Assembly: GCA_021234155.1 (NCBI GenBank)
Contig: JAJEKV010000006.1
Location: 8,585,003 to 8,649,002, forward strand
DNA: 64,000 nt
From: Isoetes taiwanensis
Taxonomy: Eukaryota > Streptophyta > Lycopodiopsida > Isoetales > Isoetaceae
Direction of reading: 5' to 3'
The notes below the pieces were generated by a model, which saw only the letters and a list, made by a program, of their open reading frames with translations, made no database searches and was not told the origin of the DNA. The translations under genes and the position numbers were made by a program. Of this stretch, positions 20,138-31,289 are shown piece after piece. Numbering within the stretch: the first letter of the stretch is position 1; each line of letters opens with the position of its first letter.

Positions 20138-21964
20138 TTTATTCACATGGATATCTATAGTTCCATCTAATCCCAAGGGATACCACTTCTTATAACTTTG
20201 AAGTACTTTATCGGCTTCTTGGACCCGTTTTAACTGATCATTCTCCAAAAATTTATATGCCATTAAAGACATATCTATATTATCATTCATGCCCTCTGTT
20301 GCCTCCACTGTAACCAGTGCCTTTGCATTATCCACTATAACTAATGCCTTTGCATTGTCCCCTTCTCCCTCTTCTGCATTTATTGGATTTGTTGCATCCT
20401 CTAAGGAGTTTGGAGCCGCTTTATAGAGTTACCTTTTATGATGTTTTTCTTCAACCTTGCAAGAAATGTAGAGGCAATCACCTCTTGGTTGTACATATTT
20501 CTACGTACAATAGATATTCCCTCTGCAAGTGCTTGTATATCTTTTAGCCCACTTTCTAATAAGCTGTTGTATGAAGCTAGTTTCCAGCCAAAACCTGCAC
20601 ATGAAAGATCTAATCCATTTTGACTACTTTCCATCAGTTGTGGTGCAAAGTGAACAAAATTTATATCCCTAAAAATAACTAGCTTTTTCTTGGGATCCTC
20701 AACCAACAAATCCAAACTTGCATTTCCAATGGCATGAATGCCAAGAACAATACCACCTCTTTGTGCTTTCTCCAACCGTGTTCCTTTATAAAATAATACA
20801 AGATCATTCTTCTGCCCACACTGTTGAACCTCCACAACCCAGCATGGAAAAAGACCACTAATAGTTTTTTCTGTTGGCTCCATACCACAAATATCTACTT
20901 GAAACAATTTATCATCAATGATGAAGGGTTCCACCTTTTCTTTTGAAGATTTATTCCCACCTAATATACATTGTATATTGGCCAATGTCGGAAGAACATC
21001 CATAAGGTAAGAATGAAGCAAATTGACATTAAGAAGCAAACACCCTTTTATTCAAATATCTAAAGCTACTGAATAACATTAAGTCAGTGATCTTATTCAA
21101 AAGGAGGAAGAACAATATTCATATAAAGAGAAGAAAAATCACGGACTTAAGTCCGTGATCTTATTCATAAAAGAGGAAAACTCCAATAACTTAAGTGGTG
21201 ATCTTATTTGAATAAGAAAATCCACACAAAATATCACGGACTTAAGTCCGTGGTCTTACTCAAAAAATTTAGAGTTATTGAACAATGTTGCTAAAGGAAC
21301 AAGAGAATCTTACTCAAAAAATTTAGAGTGATTGAACAATATTGCTAAAGGAACAAGAGAATTACGGACTTAAGTCCGTGATCTTATTCAAAAAATTTTA
21401 GAGTTATTGAACAATATTGCTAAAGGAACAAGAGAATCACGGACTTAAGTCTGTGATCTACCTCAAAAAATTTAGAGTTATTGAACAACATTGCTAAAGG
21501 AACAAGAGAATCACGGACTTAAGTCCGTGACCTTACTCAAAAAATTTAGAGTTATTGAACAACATTGCTAAAGGAACAAGTTAATATCCTGGTCTGTATT
21601 GGTGCTTGGCCAAATAAATTGCCTCTAAAAGTGTAAGGTTTCAGGTCTTTTAGCTTCTTAAAACTCTCATCTCTACTGATTTTTATAGACACCCATCTCT
21701 CACTTATTATACACTACGCAAGGCCAACTAGGAACACCCATATCTAATTTTTATTAAGACATGAAGGAAGAAAAACACAAAAAGAAAAAGAAAAAAAGAA
21801 GATTACTCACGTTTTTGACGCTTCTTCTGGGTGTTTCCAGAGCCCGGTATCTCTATTGTTTTTCTTTTCTTGCTCTCTTTCAATTTGCCTGACATCTTCT
21901 TGCTTATTCTAGATTGTGGGCTTGCTAGTATTTCTTCCAAGACGGATTCTTGATGCTCATCCAT
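20138..21964 (-). pseudogene. Spliced gene for a basic protein, truncated by a TRIM
   Basis: First exon on the minus strand at 21964-21811: MDEHQESVLEEILAS followed by the lysine-rich SGKLKESKKRKTIEI and NTQKKRQK, then a strong donor GTGAGT. The lysine-rich part looks like a nuclear localisation signal. After an intron filled with repeats, a long frame (about 21039-20401) encodes some 210 residues without a domain I recognise (segments VDICGMEPTEKTISGLF, RLEKAQRGGIVLGIHAIG, KKKLVIFRDINFVHFAP). One frameshift near 20420 leads into an acidic stretch with a repeated DNAKALV motif and a final helical part ending at 20138, where the TRIM LTR begins. The exact acceptor of exon 2 is not clear. The gene may be host-derived or the second gene of a transposon. 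I cannot assign a function. Confidence 0.5.
21139..21580. repeat. Array of palindromes TCACGGACTTAAGTCCGTGA
   Basis: Five copies of the palindrome lie at 21139-21158, 21234-21252, 21364-21381, 21437-21456 (one mismatch) and 21511-21530. From 21364 on they sit in a 74-75 bp tandem unit that also holds TTTAGAGTTATTGAACAA and TTGCTAAAGGAACAAG; earlier units lack or alter the palindrome. The array is inside the intron of the minus-strand gene. The arms give 8 to 10 bp perfect dyads suited to a dimeric DNA-binding protein. It is not a CRISPR: the spacers are themselves repeated and the genome is eukaryotic. Confidence 0.92.
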
Positions 21965-23096
21965 GGCTATTGCATGCAAATGCTTTTCTCCCTATGTCTC
22001 TCCTTTTCTCCTCCGTGGATTCTAATTCAAGAAGCAATTTCAAGAAAGCAATTCAAGAAAAGCATTAATAAAAACGGTGATTTTAAATTAAGGAATAAAC
22101 TAAATATAGTAATTTTTAAACGTTGAAGAGTTTGTTGGAAGTATTATGATAGGTGGATGGCAAAGATGAATGATCTGTCTTGAATTCAAATTTAGTGGAT
22201 TATTTTGTTCTTGCATTGCATTTTGGTTGCTTCTATTGCAGAAGTGGCGTTTGGATGCTGGATGCTACATTGTATTTTGGCGTCTTGATTTTGCTTCTCT
22301 TGCGGCAGCGGCGTTTGCATGCTGGATGCTAGAGGTAAGTCCGTTTTGTGTTTTATTATTTTCTTAAACTTTTGTATCATCTTTGCATCATTATGTGAAT
22401 GATCTTTGCAGTAGTATTTTAAAATTTCAAGCAGTAATGTTAAAATGATCTTTCCAACACTACTTAGCAAGCCTCTAATTTCAAGCGATAATTTTAGATC
22501 TTTCCAACAACTAGCTATATAATTGTAGCGACACTTTTGAAACAAAAATCTAGAGAACAGGAGGCTCTAATTGAAAAACATACCTTCTGGAGAGGCATGC
22601 TGTTGTATCCGTCCAATCTGGATGTATTTGTTTATTTGGGAAGGCTAGGGAGGCGCTGATGCCTAGTTTGCCAGGGAAGGCAAGCCTGTTGATTCAGAAA
22701 GGCTTGGAAGTAATGATGTTTGTGTGTAGGTTCAATCCGCCCATTCAGCTGTGAAGTAATAGATATTAGAAACTCCACTTATTTAGATCTGAAAATAACA
22801 GAACAGAGTGCAGCATCAATACCGCATCTCCCTCTTCCATTGATCTGATCTAAGTTGAAAAAGAAATTACCGAGGAATAAAGTCGTTCTTTGGAGTAATC
22901 AATTTGCTTTTTCAATATGTAGCACAATAACAGGGGGTTACTTTTAGATTTTTATACGTTTTTTCACATGGTTTTTCTATGATTTCGTTGTTGTATTCGT
23001 TGAGGTGTACTAAATAGTATTTCTAGAGTGCACCCTTTATGGGCCATTGATTTTTGTTGGTTGGAACAATCCGAGGGTTGTTGTCTTTCTCTGCAT

Positions 23097-23352
23097 GTGT
23101 TTGTGCATGAACACATGCACATGCACGCACATGCACATGCACACACATGCACATGCATGTGCACATGCACAGCGCAGTGTTTGTGCATGAACACTGCGCA
23201 TGTGTATGCATGTGCATGTGCACATGCATGTGCATGTGCAAGTGCATGTGCATGTGCATGTGTATTGTGCATGTGCATGTGTATTGTGCAAGTGCAAGTG
23301 CAAGTGCATGTGCATGTGTGCATGTGTGTGCATGTGTGCATATGCATGTGTA
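23097..23352. repeat. TGCATG/ACATGC microsatellite region
   Basis: About 250 bp of alternating purine-pyrimidine sequence built from TGCATG, GTGCATGT and AAGTGC steps. Long overlapping open frames on both strands with Cys/His/Met/Thr repeats are products of the repeat and not genes. TGTGCA and TGCACA blocks occur on both sides, so the DNA could fold into several hairpins or adopt Z-form. Confidence 0.92.
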
Positions 23353-24054
23353 CTTGCCCTCTTGGATTCTTATTGCCGAAGTGGATTTTACTACCACGAG
23401 ATGGATTTTTTGCTCACACTTACAAAGGTATTTGTTTTTTAATGTTTCTTCAGTTAGCATAATGTTTTTTTTTACAAGGTATTGGTTTCCTGATTCTACA
23501 ATGTAGTGCTGCAAAACCCCTTTTTGTTTCCTTCCTAAGATTTGCTGCAGATTCAAAAAGAGTTTAGAGTTTAGGCCCTATGTTTGCTTCCAACTCTTGG
23601 ATATTCCTGGCTGCCGAATTGTTCATAGCAGCCAGCCTTTAGCTTCAATCAACAAACGGATTCTTATGCACACAACAGGCGGATTATTCCACGCCCTTTT
23701 CCATGTCACGAGATCACCAAACAAAACGGCCACAAGAATGCATTTATATTGTAGGTTTGGAACTTTAATCGAACCATAAGGTGAATCATGCATTACCTTT
23801 AAGCTAGAGATGAAGCATCCAAAATCATATGGATTGATAAACAATGGTGTCATTGTGAAAGAGAAATAGTTGTAGCGGAAGTAACAATATGTAGCATAAT
23901 AACAGGGGGTTTTCTTTGTATTGCAAACTTTATAACTTTCAGAATAATGGGATCAATCTGCTCTATCTTTATTGTAACTTTTACTTATGTTCTATTTGCT
24001 TTATTGTGATCAAATTCAAAAGCTACAGATGAAAGCCTCAAGTGAATTCTAGTT

Positions 24055-24287
24055 ACGTGCAAAATACAATTATGAGCCATCCAACATATAAAAATTAAAT
24101 CCCCCAACACATAACAACCATTGACATTAACAACCAACACATAACTACCATTGACATTAATTAACACAATCATTGGGTCCAACATATTTAAATTAAAATC
24201 CCCCTTAAACCCCCTTTGGTTTGGGTGCATATTCACACGGGGGGTGACGTAGGGCAGCGAGAGCCCTCATAATTGTATTTTGCACGT
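24055..24287. mobile_element. Candidate MITE with 22-bp perfect inverted ends
   Basis: ACGTGCAAAATACAATTATG at 24055-24074 (continuing AG) is matched exactly by its reverse complement at 24266-24287. The 233-bp unit has no coding capacity and includes a local duplication of ACCATTGACATTAA. I see no clear target-site duplication, so the superfamily is open. Confidence 0.65.
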
Positions 24288-25499
24288 ACGGAATCAACAC
24301 CATATAGTATTCCGCTTGAAATCTTATAGTATTTTGCAAATCTTGTTATACAGTATAGCAAATTTTGTACTTGCATACCCCACAAATGAGGAACTTTACG
24401 TACGGTTTAGATTAAGGAATAAGGGGTGAATATGCCTATCCAACAGCTCTCGTTGCCCGGAGTCGCCCTTGATGCTACACTTTCATACCTGTATTTTAAG
24501 AGAACGGATCATGCAATGGCCTTTAATTATAGATGTAGCCCAGTGAGAGAGAAATGCTGCCTATTGAAATTCAGTCAAGTGAGCCCTGCAATGTCAGAAA
24601 AAACCAGATTTTTTGGGCTGCAAGAATCTTACTCTAAACTGGAAGAATCACAGGCTTATTTTGCTTCCATGATGGATTTATCTACGTATTCCTGCAGGGG
24701 TTTGAAGTTGTTCCGATTAGTTGAACTAAAGCTATATGTTCCAATGTTATGTCTAATTCTATGTCCTCCGCTAAATCTCGGCTATCTAGTTCTGTAGTTA
24801 GGAGTAAAGGAAAATTATAAGGTGAAGCTAAGGCATGTTAGCTATTCCGCCAACAACCTTCCTTCCAAGTGCTATTAATCTGTATCTTTGCTTTTTCTTG
24901 TATTTATCTTGTTTCAGCCATGGCAGATTGATGCAACCATAGCCTGCAAAACTAGGGCAACAAAACTGAGGCAGCGACCTGCATATTAGAGCCATAATCC
25001 AGCCAAAGAAACAACCTATTGCATTACTAAGCATAATTTTTATAGTCACAAGCTTAACATACCTGATAGAAGCACAACATTAGTCACTTACATTTTCGAA
25101 TAAGTGAATTCAGTCAAGTGAGCCTGCATGCTTACTTAGTAAGCTTACTTGCCACTGTGCTGTTGAGAATAATCTGCCGAGAATAATTAGGCGCGGGGAT
25201 GTACATGTTGAGACGCACGAAAACGCAAGCAAAGCACACTCAGAATAATGAAAGGCAACTTGCTCTAGAATGTTTTGAACTTGCTCGAGAATGCTTTGAC
25301 AGTATGTACCTTGAAGACATACAGTGCCAATTATAAAAGCATGCAGTGTTGTAGGTGCCATACAACAGGGCAGATGCATAGAATAAATATTGTAGACCAT
25401 TGTTTTTTGCAATCTTTAAATAAAAAAGATGTTGCCTAGAATATATATTGTAGACCATGATTTTTTGCAATCCTTACATATAAAAAAGGATATGCGATC

Positions 25500-25790
25500 C
25501 ATTCTTGATTGCAAAAAAAATGATACGTATTCTTATTCTTTTCCCTTTGTTAAATAGGCTTTAGAGATCCATTTTTGTTTGCAAAAAATTGTTTGCAAAA
25601 AAAATGATACGTGTTCTTATTCTTTCTCCCTTTGTTAAATATATCTTGTGTGCAAAAAAATGATACATGTTCTTATTCTTCCTCCCTTTGTTTAATATAT
25701 CTTGTTTGCGAAAAAATGATACGTGTTCTTATTCTTTCTCCCTTTGTTAAATATATTTCTTATTTTTTCTCCCTTTGTTAAATAGGCTCT
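25500..25790. repeat. Minisatellite, units of about 65 bp
   Basis: Four to five imperfect units share TTGCAAAAAAAATGATACGT and TTCTTATTCTTTCTCCCTTTG, ending TTAAATATATCTTG or TTAAATAGGCT. It lies just upstream of the transposase-like gene start at 25852 and could overlap its promoter. Confidence 0.85.
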
Positions 25791-25851
25791 AGAGACTATG
25801 TCAGCACGGATTGTTACGCAATAGGTTTTTTTGAAATCATTGCTCGTTCCT

Positions 25852-28800
25852 ATGGGTAGCGCAAATATGGATACTTCAAATGTATGCTTGGAGCCAGAGC
25901 CAGGTAAGTGTTGTGTCTATTTTTTATTTATTGAAGAGTTCACGGATCACGGACTTGAGTCCGTTTGATATATATTTTTGTTTACGGACTTGAGTCCATT
26001 TGATATATATTTTTGTTTTTGCTGTAGAGTTTGAACTCTTGGTAGAAGGGAGGGTGGTTGCAAAGGCAGAAATCATGGCTATACGAGGACTTATACATTG
26101 CAAAGAATTAGAAATGGAAATGGGCAAAGGTAGCTCTAAAGACCACCGTGCATGGGAATGTGAATCTACCAAAGGAGACTCCTGATGCAAAAACAATAGC
26201 AGAGGTGGTAGGATCTTTTGTGGCATGGCCTTTAAAAGACATCAAGAAAATAGACGTGGTTAGTTCGTATTCTCCATTTATATAATCTCGCTCTTCTTAC
26301 ATGTCTTCTAAAGATAATAAATTTGTGATATAGTATGCTGTTTGTAGGAACAAAACACCAACATCGATGCAATAGCAGGTGCAGTTCTTGAGGATACAGT
26401 TGAAGTTGTAGTTGTCGAGAAAGTTGTTGGGAAAGGGGGATACAGTTCATCCAAAATGAGTGTTCTTGAGGATACAGTTGAAGTTTCTGAGGGGGATACA
26501 GATACAGTTCATCCAAAAAGGAGCATTCTTATGGATACAATTGAAGTTGTTGAGGGGGATACAATTCATCCAAAAAGGACGAGTGGAAAAACAAGAAGTT
26601 TAGATTAGTCCATTCATGTTCTGGAGAAACATTTGCAATTGCAATCATGTGTAATTGCGATCCTTTAGATGCAATTGAAGATTCGCCACTTGAAGGTGAC
26701 ACTGTTGTAGTTGCTATTACTCAGCTATTACCTAATTACAATTCAATGAGGCAGAGCAATGTAAGCAACAATTGTCGTGTATGCAAAGGCATGGTTGAGA
26801 TTTCTACTCTTACGAGATGGCCAATAGAACATGTCCTACTTCTAAATGGAAGCACATTTGTTAGGGCCAATGTAGATAGTGAGGTTGTAGAACATTCTTT
26901 CTCGATGTCTCCAGAGAATGCTCTTTTATATAAGAAGAGGAAAGCTCACTTCTCTGTGAAGAATGCAATAAAACAAAAACTGAAGAGCAAAGATGAAGGA
27001 CAAATGTCTAACCCAAAGAAAAAAATGAAAAAAGCCGAACAGATGTGTAATTGTTCAAAGGAGATTGTTCAACAAACAAGGGGAAGACCTTGTTGTCCTT
27101 CGTAGTGCACACTTAAATTCTCCGTCGAAGAAATATAAAACATCAGGAAAAAGTCTTGGAGCCAGACTTCTAATGATAAAAAGAATATAATGTATTCCAC
27201 GTTTGGGTCCAACATTAGAGATGCAAATACAGGTCACATGACATATCCATTAGAGCATAGATGGGTCTGCAGAGAAGCCGTGACATGTATTATTGGTTTT
27301 GCAGATAGCACTTTCTATATATACCATAATGACTATAGAGATGGTGCAAGAAAAGCTGTACATGGGAACACATGTACTATCAAAACTAGGAGCAACACTA
27401 TGATGGCAATTGAAGTGTTTGATAACTTTGTTAAATATATGGCTGAACCAATGCTACACAAGACCAAATTGAGTGAGCATGGAAACAAAGAGGTGAAACG
27501 TGTCTTTCCACCTCAATATATTCAAAAGGAGTGCTTACAAGAGATCAACACTGTTCTAACACAAATAGGTGGGCGAGCAATCTCTCAGTCAGCTTTTAGC
27601 AGAATCTGGAATAAACATTTTAGTGATGTGGTGGTGGCAAAGAATAATACCTTTTCAAAGTGTAACACTTGCGTACAATTGCGAGAGGCTTTGAGACAGT
27701 ACAGTTGTACCTGAGCAAAGAAATGCTTTGAGAAATGAGATGCATCGACATCAAAATGAGCAAACATCCTTTAGGGCAATCTATTATCAGTGGAGGGTAT
27801 TTTTCTTCAATAGAACCTGATAGATATTAATGCATCATACATGATAAAATGGATCAACACAAAATTTTCTTACCTAGGTTGCATCCAATTCCTAAAAGTT
27901 GCGCTAATGCACAACAATTGAAGATCTCACTAGCAGGAATGTTGACCCATGGACACAGAATCGGTGTGTATGGTCATTTCTCATTAGATCTATGGGAAGA
28001 TGGACCGAATTTCCATGTTGGCTCCATCTTCAAATGTCTTCGAAATTTGGAAAGAGGTATTACAAATGAGCAAAATAGTAGCAATGCTTTATTTGGAGTT
28101 CTTCTAAATGACGATGCACACATTGCAACTAAACAGATGGAAAAGAATGCAAGGTTTTCTGGAAGGGAACTAATCACTTCGACAACTACAGATAAGACGT
28201 CTCATTGAGTAGTGGGGAGAAAGCTACCTCAAGAATTGTGTCTACAACTTGATAATTGTTTTAGCCAAAATAAGAGTAGATGACTATTTCAAGCATGCTC
28301 ATTCTTGACAACAAAAAATGTGTTCGAAGTTGTGAAGGTTGGGTTTCATGCCTTCTTTGGAGTGTTCTCCTCTTTATTGCAACGAGAATCAATAACGACA
28401 TTGCCACAACTGATGGAGTTATTTGCATGTACACAAAAACCATCGCCTATATTGTTCTTAGTTGATGAAGTTCCAGATTGGAAATCCTTTGTAGAGCCAT
28501 ATATGCCAGAAAGAAACTTTGTTTTGACAGGCCATTCAAAACCCTTACAATTCAAATTTTGGGTTAAAGAAGGTGTTCCTATAATGCAATGTAAGATGCG
28601 TTCGACAGACTAAGATTGGATCCCTTCCAATGGATATGAAATGTGGAGAAGAGATAAAGATGGTAGGGTAATGATTCCTGAAGGCGACCCTTTGTCACTC
28701 CCACCATTCAAGAACACAAAGATCATGACGTATTGATGAGGGGACTGATACAATTTATTGGTCATTGGCAAGACATTTTACAACAACCAACACTGAGTGA

Positions 28801-29345
28801 AGCGAAGAAAGATTCTTTACAGAAGGTGATTATGTATTGGGAGAAAGTGAGAGGCATTGCAGAACATTGATGGAGGAGGACCCTTGAAAGATGGACTTCT
28901 TCCAATTTCTAAATGGAAGAAGAAATCCCTAGAACAAGAGTTCAATGTTGGCACCTCCCAAAAAAAGAGCTTGGCTAATTGGCATGTTGGTAGCAAGTCT
29001 AGTAGGCCTCAATGGCATGGCCTACCAGATTGGTCGCTTACAGAGGATGTGAAGAAAGGGTATTTTGTTCTCATTAAACCTGACAATCTAGATATATATA
29101 TCCAGTTTGGTTAGGTAAGGTTAGATGTGCACCTACCAAGGATGATGATAAACCTGGACTAGAGAACTATTTTCAATATTGGGCTCCAAAATGGAATATG
29201 AGAAAAAGGAAAAAGCCAAGTGAAAAGGAGGTTTATTAAAATTGTTGGGAGAAGACTTGGATTTTGAATCCTTCCGATCCCCTAAGGAAAGAAAAAGTAA
29301 GTTGTATTCTTTAGTCCTATGCACCACCAAGGGGAAAAGACATCA
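25852..29345 (+). pseudogene. DUF8039/DUF7869 transposase-like gene, decayed
   Basis: First exon 25852-25903 encodes MGSANMDTSNVCLEPEP and ends at a perfect donor GTAAGT. Exon 2 starts at 26028 in phase and reads FELLVEGRVVAKAEIMAI, then after one frameshift AKVALKTTVHGNVNLP, ending VVGSFVAWPLKDI. This is the 'll..g.vvA.G ... G.FVAWP' pattern of the DUF8039 domain. Next come acidic repeats (VLEDTVEVV, 26376-26590), a basic stretch (26950-27060), a segment starting GADS-like FADSTFYIYHNDY with a KCNTC motif (27190-27714), and a DUF7869-like core: MDQHKIFLPRLHPIPK, ISLAGMLTHGHRIGVYGHFS, LCLQLDNCFSQNKSR and TTKNVFEVVKVGF. The usual VGHTHEDID motif that follows is deleted; the next residues are HAFFGVFSSLL. 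A final part (to about 29345) carries YFQYWAPKWN. At least two frameshifts and several in-frame stops mean no full protein can be made. The DDE-like role of DUF7869 proteins is an inference of the field. Confidence 0.75.
25949..25998. repeat. Two palindrome copies in the transposase-like gene intron
   Basis: ACGGACTTGAGTCCGT at 25949-25964 and ACGGACTTGAGTCCA at 25984-25998, each followed by TTGATATATATTTTTG. They differ from the left array by one central base (TTGA versus TTAA). They lie inside intron 1 of the plus-strand gene (25904-26027). Confidence 0.9.
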
Positions 29346-29518
29346 CATCCATACGGGAACATAAGATTCCAAAAGTACGCGAAGAAAGCAAAGTATAATT
29401 TCAGTTTGGGATGATGTGACTTTTGATCATGACTCGCTTAAATATGACTTCTATGTCATTTTCATGTCTAGTTTACTCAACAAGCTTATTACTGCTAAGG
29501 TTTTTCTCTCTAGACTCT

Positions 29519-29640
29519 TCGGGGCAAGGGATTTTTAATCCCGGATAGTAATAGGCTAAATTCTTTTGTTTCTTTGTTTAAGTCCCATAGGCCGATTGGT
29601 CTCAGTGGACGATAAAGTTCAATTTGATTCAATTCAATCT
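29519..29640 (+). mobile_element. LINE 3' end fragment
   Basis: The segment GGGATTTTTAATCCCGG...AGTCCCATAGGCCGATTGG...GGACGATAAAG matches the 3' ends of the LINEs at 17497-17640 (minus strand) and 55725-55850. It ends in TTCAATTTGATTCAATTCAATCTT, a degenerate simple tail. Only the last 120 bp or so are present. Confidence 0.75.
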
Positions 29641-31140
29641 TAAAGAGATGTAATATCTGTATATTTGTTTAAGCATCTAATTGGTCTTTTTATTTTTCAC
29701 AATGTACCAAAGTATTTATTTATAAATTGATTTATGCATCTATGTTTCGTTTTTGTACATATTCCATCTTTTTATGAATGATAAGTTGGTTCTATTGCTT
29801 AATATATTTAACTCCTATTTAAATTGTATGAACTAAGTTTTGCACTTGCAAAAACATGTCATATCTCTCAAATTAATTGCATAGAGCCTTTTTCCATCCT
29901 GATGAAAAGCAATTGCCAGTTTCCTTACTTTTGCCTATTGCAATGAAGCGCCCAACCTATAGAAAAAACCACAATAAAAGGAGCAAAGAGTTTTTAAATT
30001 TCATTAATATTCTTCAAGGAACAATATTGAACAGGGGGATAATCACAATAAACATGAACATAACAATGGTAACGTCATCACCTCGGCAACATTCAATAAC
30101 CAAAAGCAATGTTGACCACAACATATACAGAAATTAAACATAAAAACAAAATATACAATAGCAATATCAAAGGCAAGCCTAATGAAGATGCATGTTTGTT
30201 CAATTGCACCATAACATCTGATACTGCCTCTGATGTTGGGTCAACAGACATCTTACCTTGCTCATAGCAGCTCTGGTGATGACGGCTTGACTGGTAATGG
30301 GTCTTCGATGATCATGGTCATTCATCAACCTCAATTATACAGATATCTGTCTCATTAGTAATATGAAAGGAGAGATATGGATTAATATTTAACTGATGCA
30401 CACCCTTAATTACTGAGGCAAAACCATCTAATACACTACCAGATCAGGAAGCAAGAGAAGGGGTGAAAGGCCTAGCAGTCTACTCCTGATTCTCTAGCAC
30501 CTTTTGATTAGACAATACAAGAGAAATAGTAGTCTCCACACAAAGCTATAGAAATTATCGGCAAAAATTGGACATCACAAATACAAAACTACAAAGGGGA
30601 ATTCTATGGACAAAGCAATGACATTGGCATCTTTGGCAATCTGCAAACAAAACCTCCACAAAAACAAAGAATAGAGAAGAACATCTAAGCTAAGTTGCAG
30701 CAAGGACCTCCAAGAACAAATGCAATAAAAAAGCTTAAATGATACAATTCTTACTTGAATATTTGTACTCCAGATCACGACCAAAGTTAGAGCAGTGAAC
30801 ATCCTGTACACAAGGTCGGGCTACCTCAACATCCCGGATTTCCTTATCATGCACACGACCCAAACCCAATAATCTGCAAGTAGCAGAATCTGCCCGAATC
30901 TTAGCATTTTGAGCAGAGCCTCCATCAAATTGACATGGAAGACCAAGTGTTGGTATTCCATCAAACAATCTGGAACCAAATCCAGTAAAAAAGCAATCTG
31001 GATGGAGCAATTCTGAAAAGGGCAAACATAGGCACTCAGTAATGAGCGTCTCCAAACTTTCCAAAATAAACCACTCAAATTTTCAAAAATAAAAATCAAC
31101 ATGAAGGTAAAAATACTAAGGATTTACCAAAGATTATAGT
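29641..31140. other. No supported gene; unknown minus-strand open frame
   Basis: AT-rich sequence. The only sizeable open frame is on the minus strand at 30735-31064 (109 codons, with FGSRLFDGIPTLGLPCQFDG and RADSATCRLLGLGRVHDKEI). This is less biased in composition than random AT-rich frames and may be an exon fragment, but I do not recognise it. Confidence 0.3.
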
Positions 31141-31289
31141 GGCCGCCTATTGTCTCTATATGAGTCTAGGCAAAATTCCTACTCTTCCATTGGGATGTGT
31201 TCGTCTGGGAGAAGGTAGCAGAGAATCTACCTCTTATTGCATGTAGGTTGGTAGAAAGGGTAGCTTGGGATTTTCAAGGGGATATCCAT

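Larger units (their letters stand above)
21965..25851. other. Region between two divergent genes
   Basis: Nearly 3.9 kb with no gene I can support. It separates the first exons of the minus-strand gene (start 21964) and the plus-strand transposase-like gene (start 25852), so it would contain both promoters if the two form one element. It holds a TGCATG-rich microsatellite, a candidate MITE, a minisatellite near 25500-25790, and a direct repeat (TATGTAGCACAATAACAGGG at 22917 and a near copy at 23888). A plus-strand open frame of 123 codons at 24426-24797 has no recognisable domain. Confidence 0.4.

Noticed and set aside
21139..21580. CRISPR-like appearance of repeats with palindromic ends
   Set aside because: The intervening sequences are themselves repeated, spacing is 74-75 bp, and the surroundings are a plant nuclear genome.
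22964..23556. Overlapping frames of 98-177 codons rich in Cys, His, Met and Thr on both strands
   Set aside because: They are translations of the TGCATG microsatellite and are open in several frames at once.
24426..24797. 123-codon plus-strand frame as a gene
   Set aside because: No domain, no splice or promoter support, and amino-acid composition not clearly different from other chance frames.
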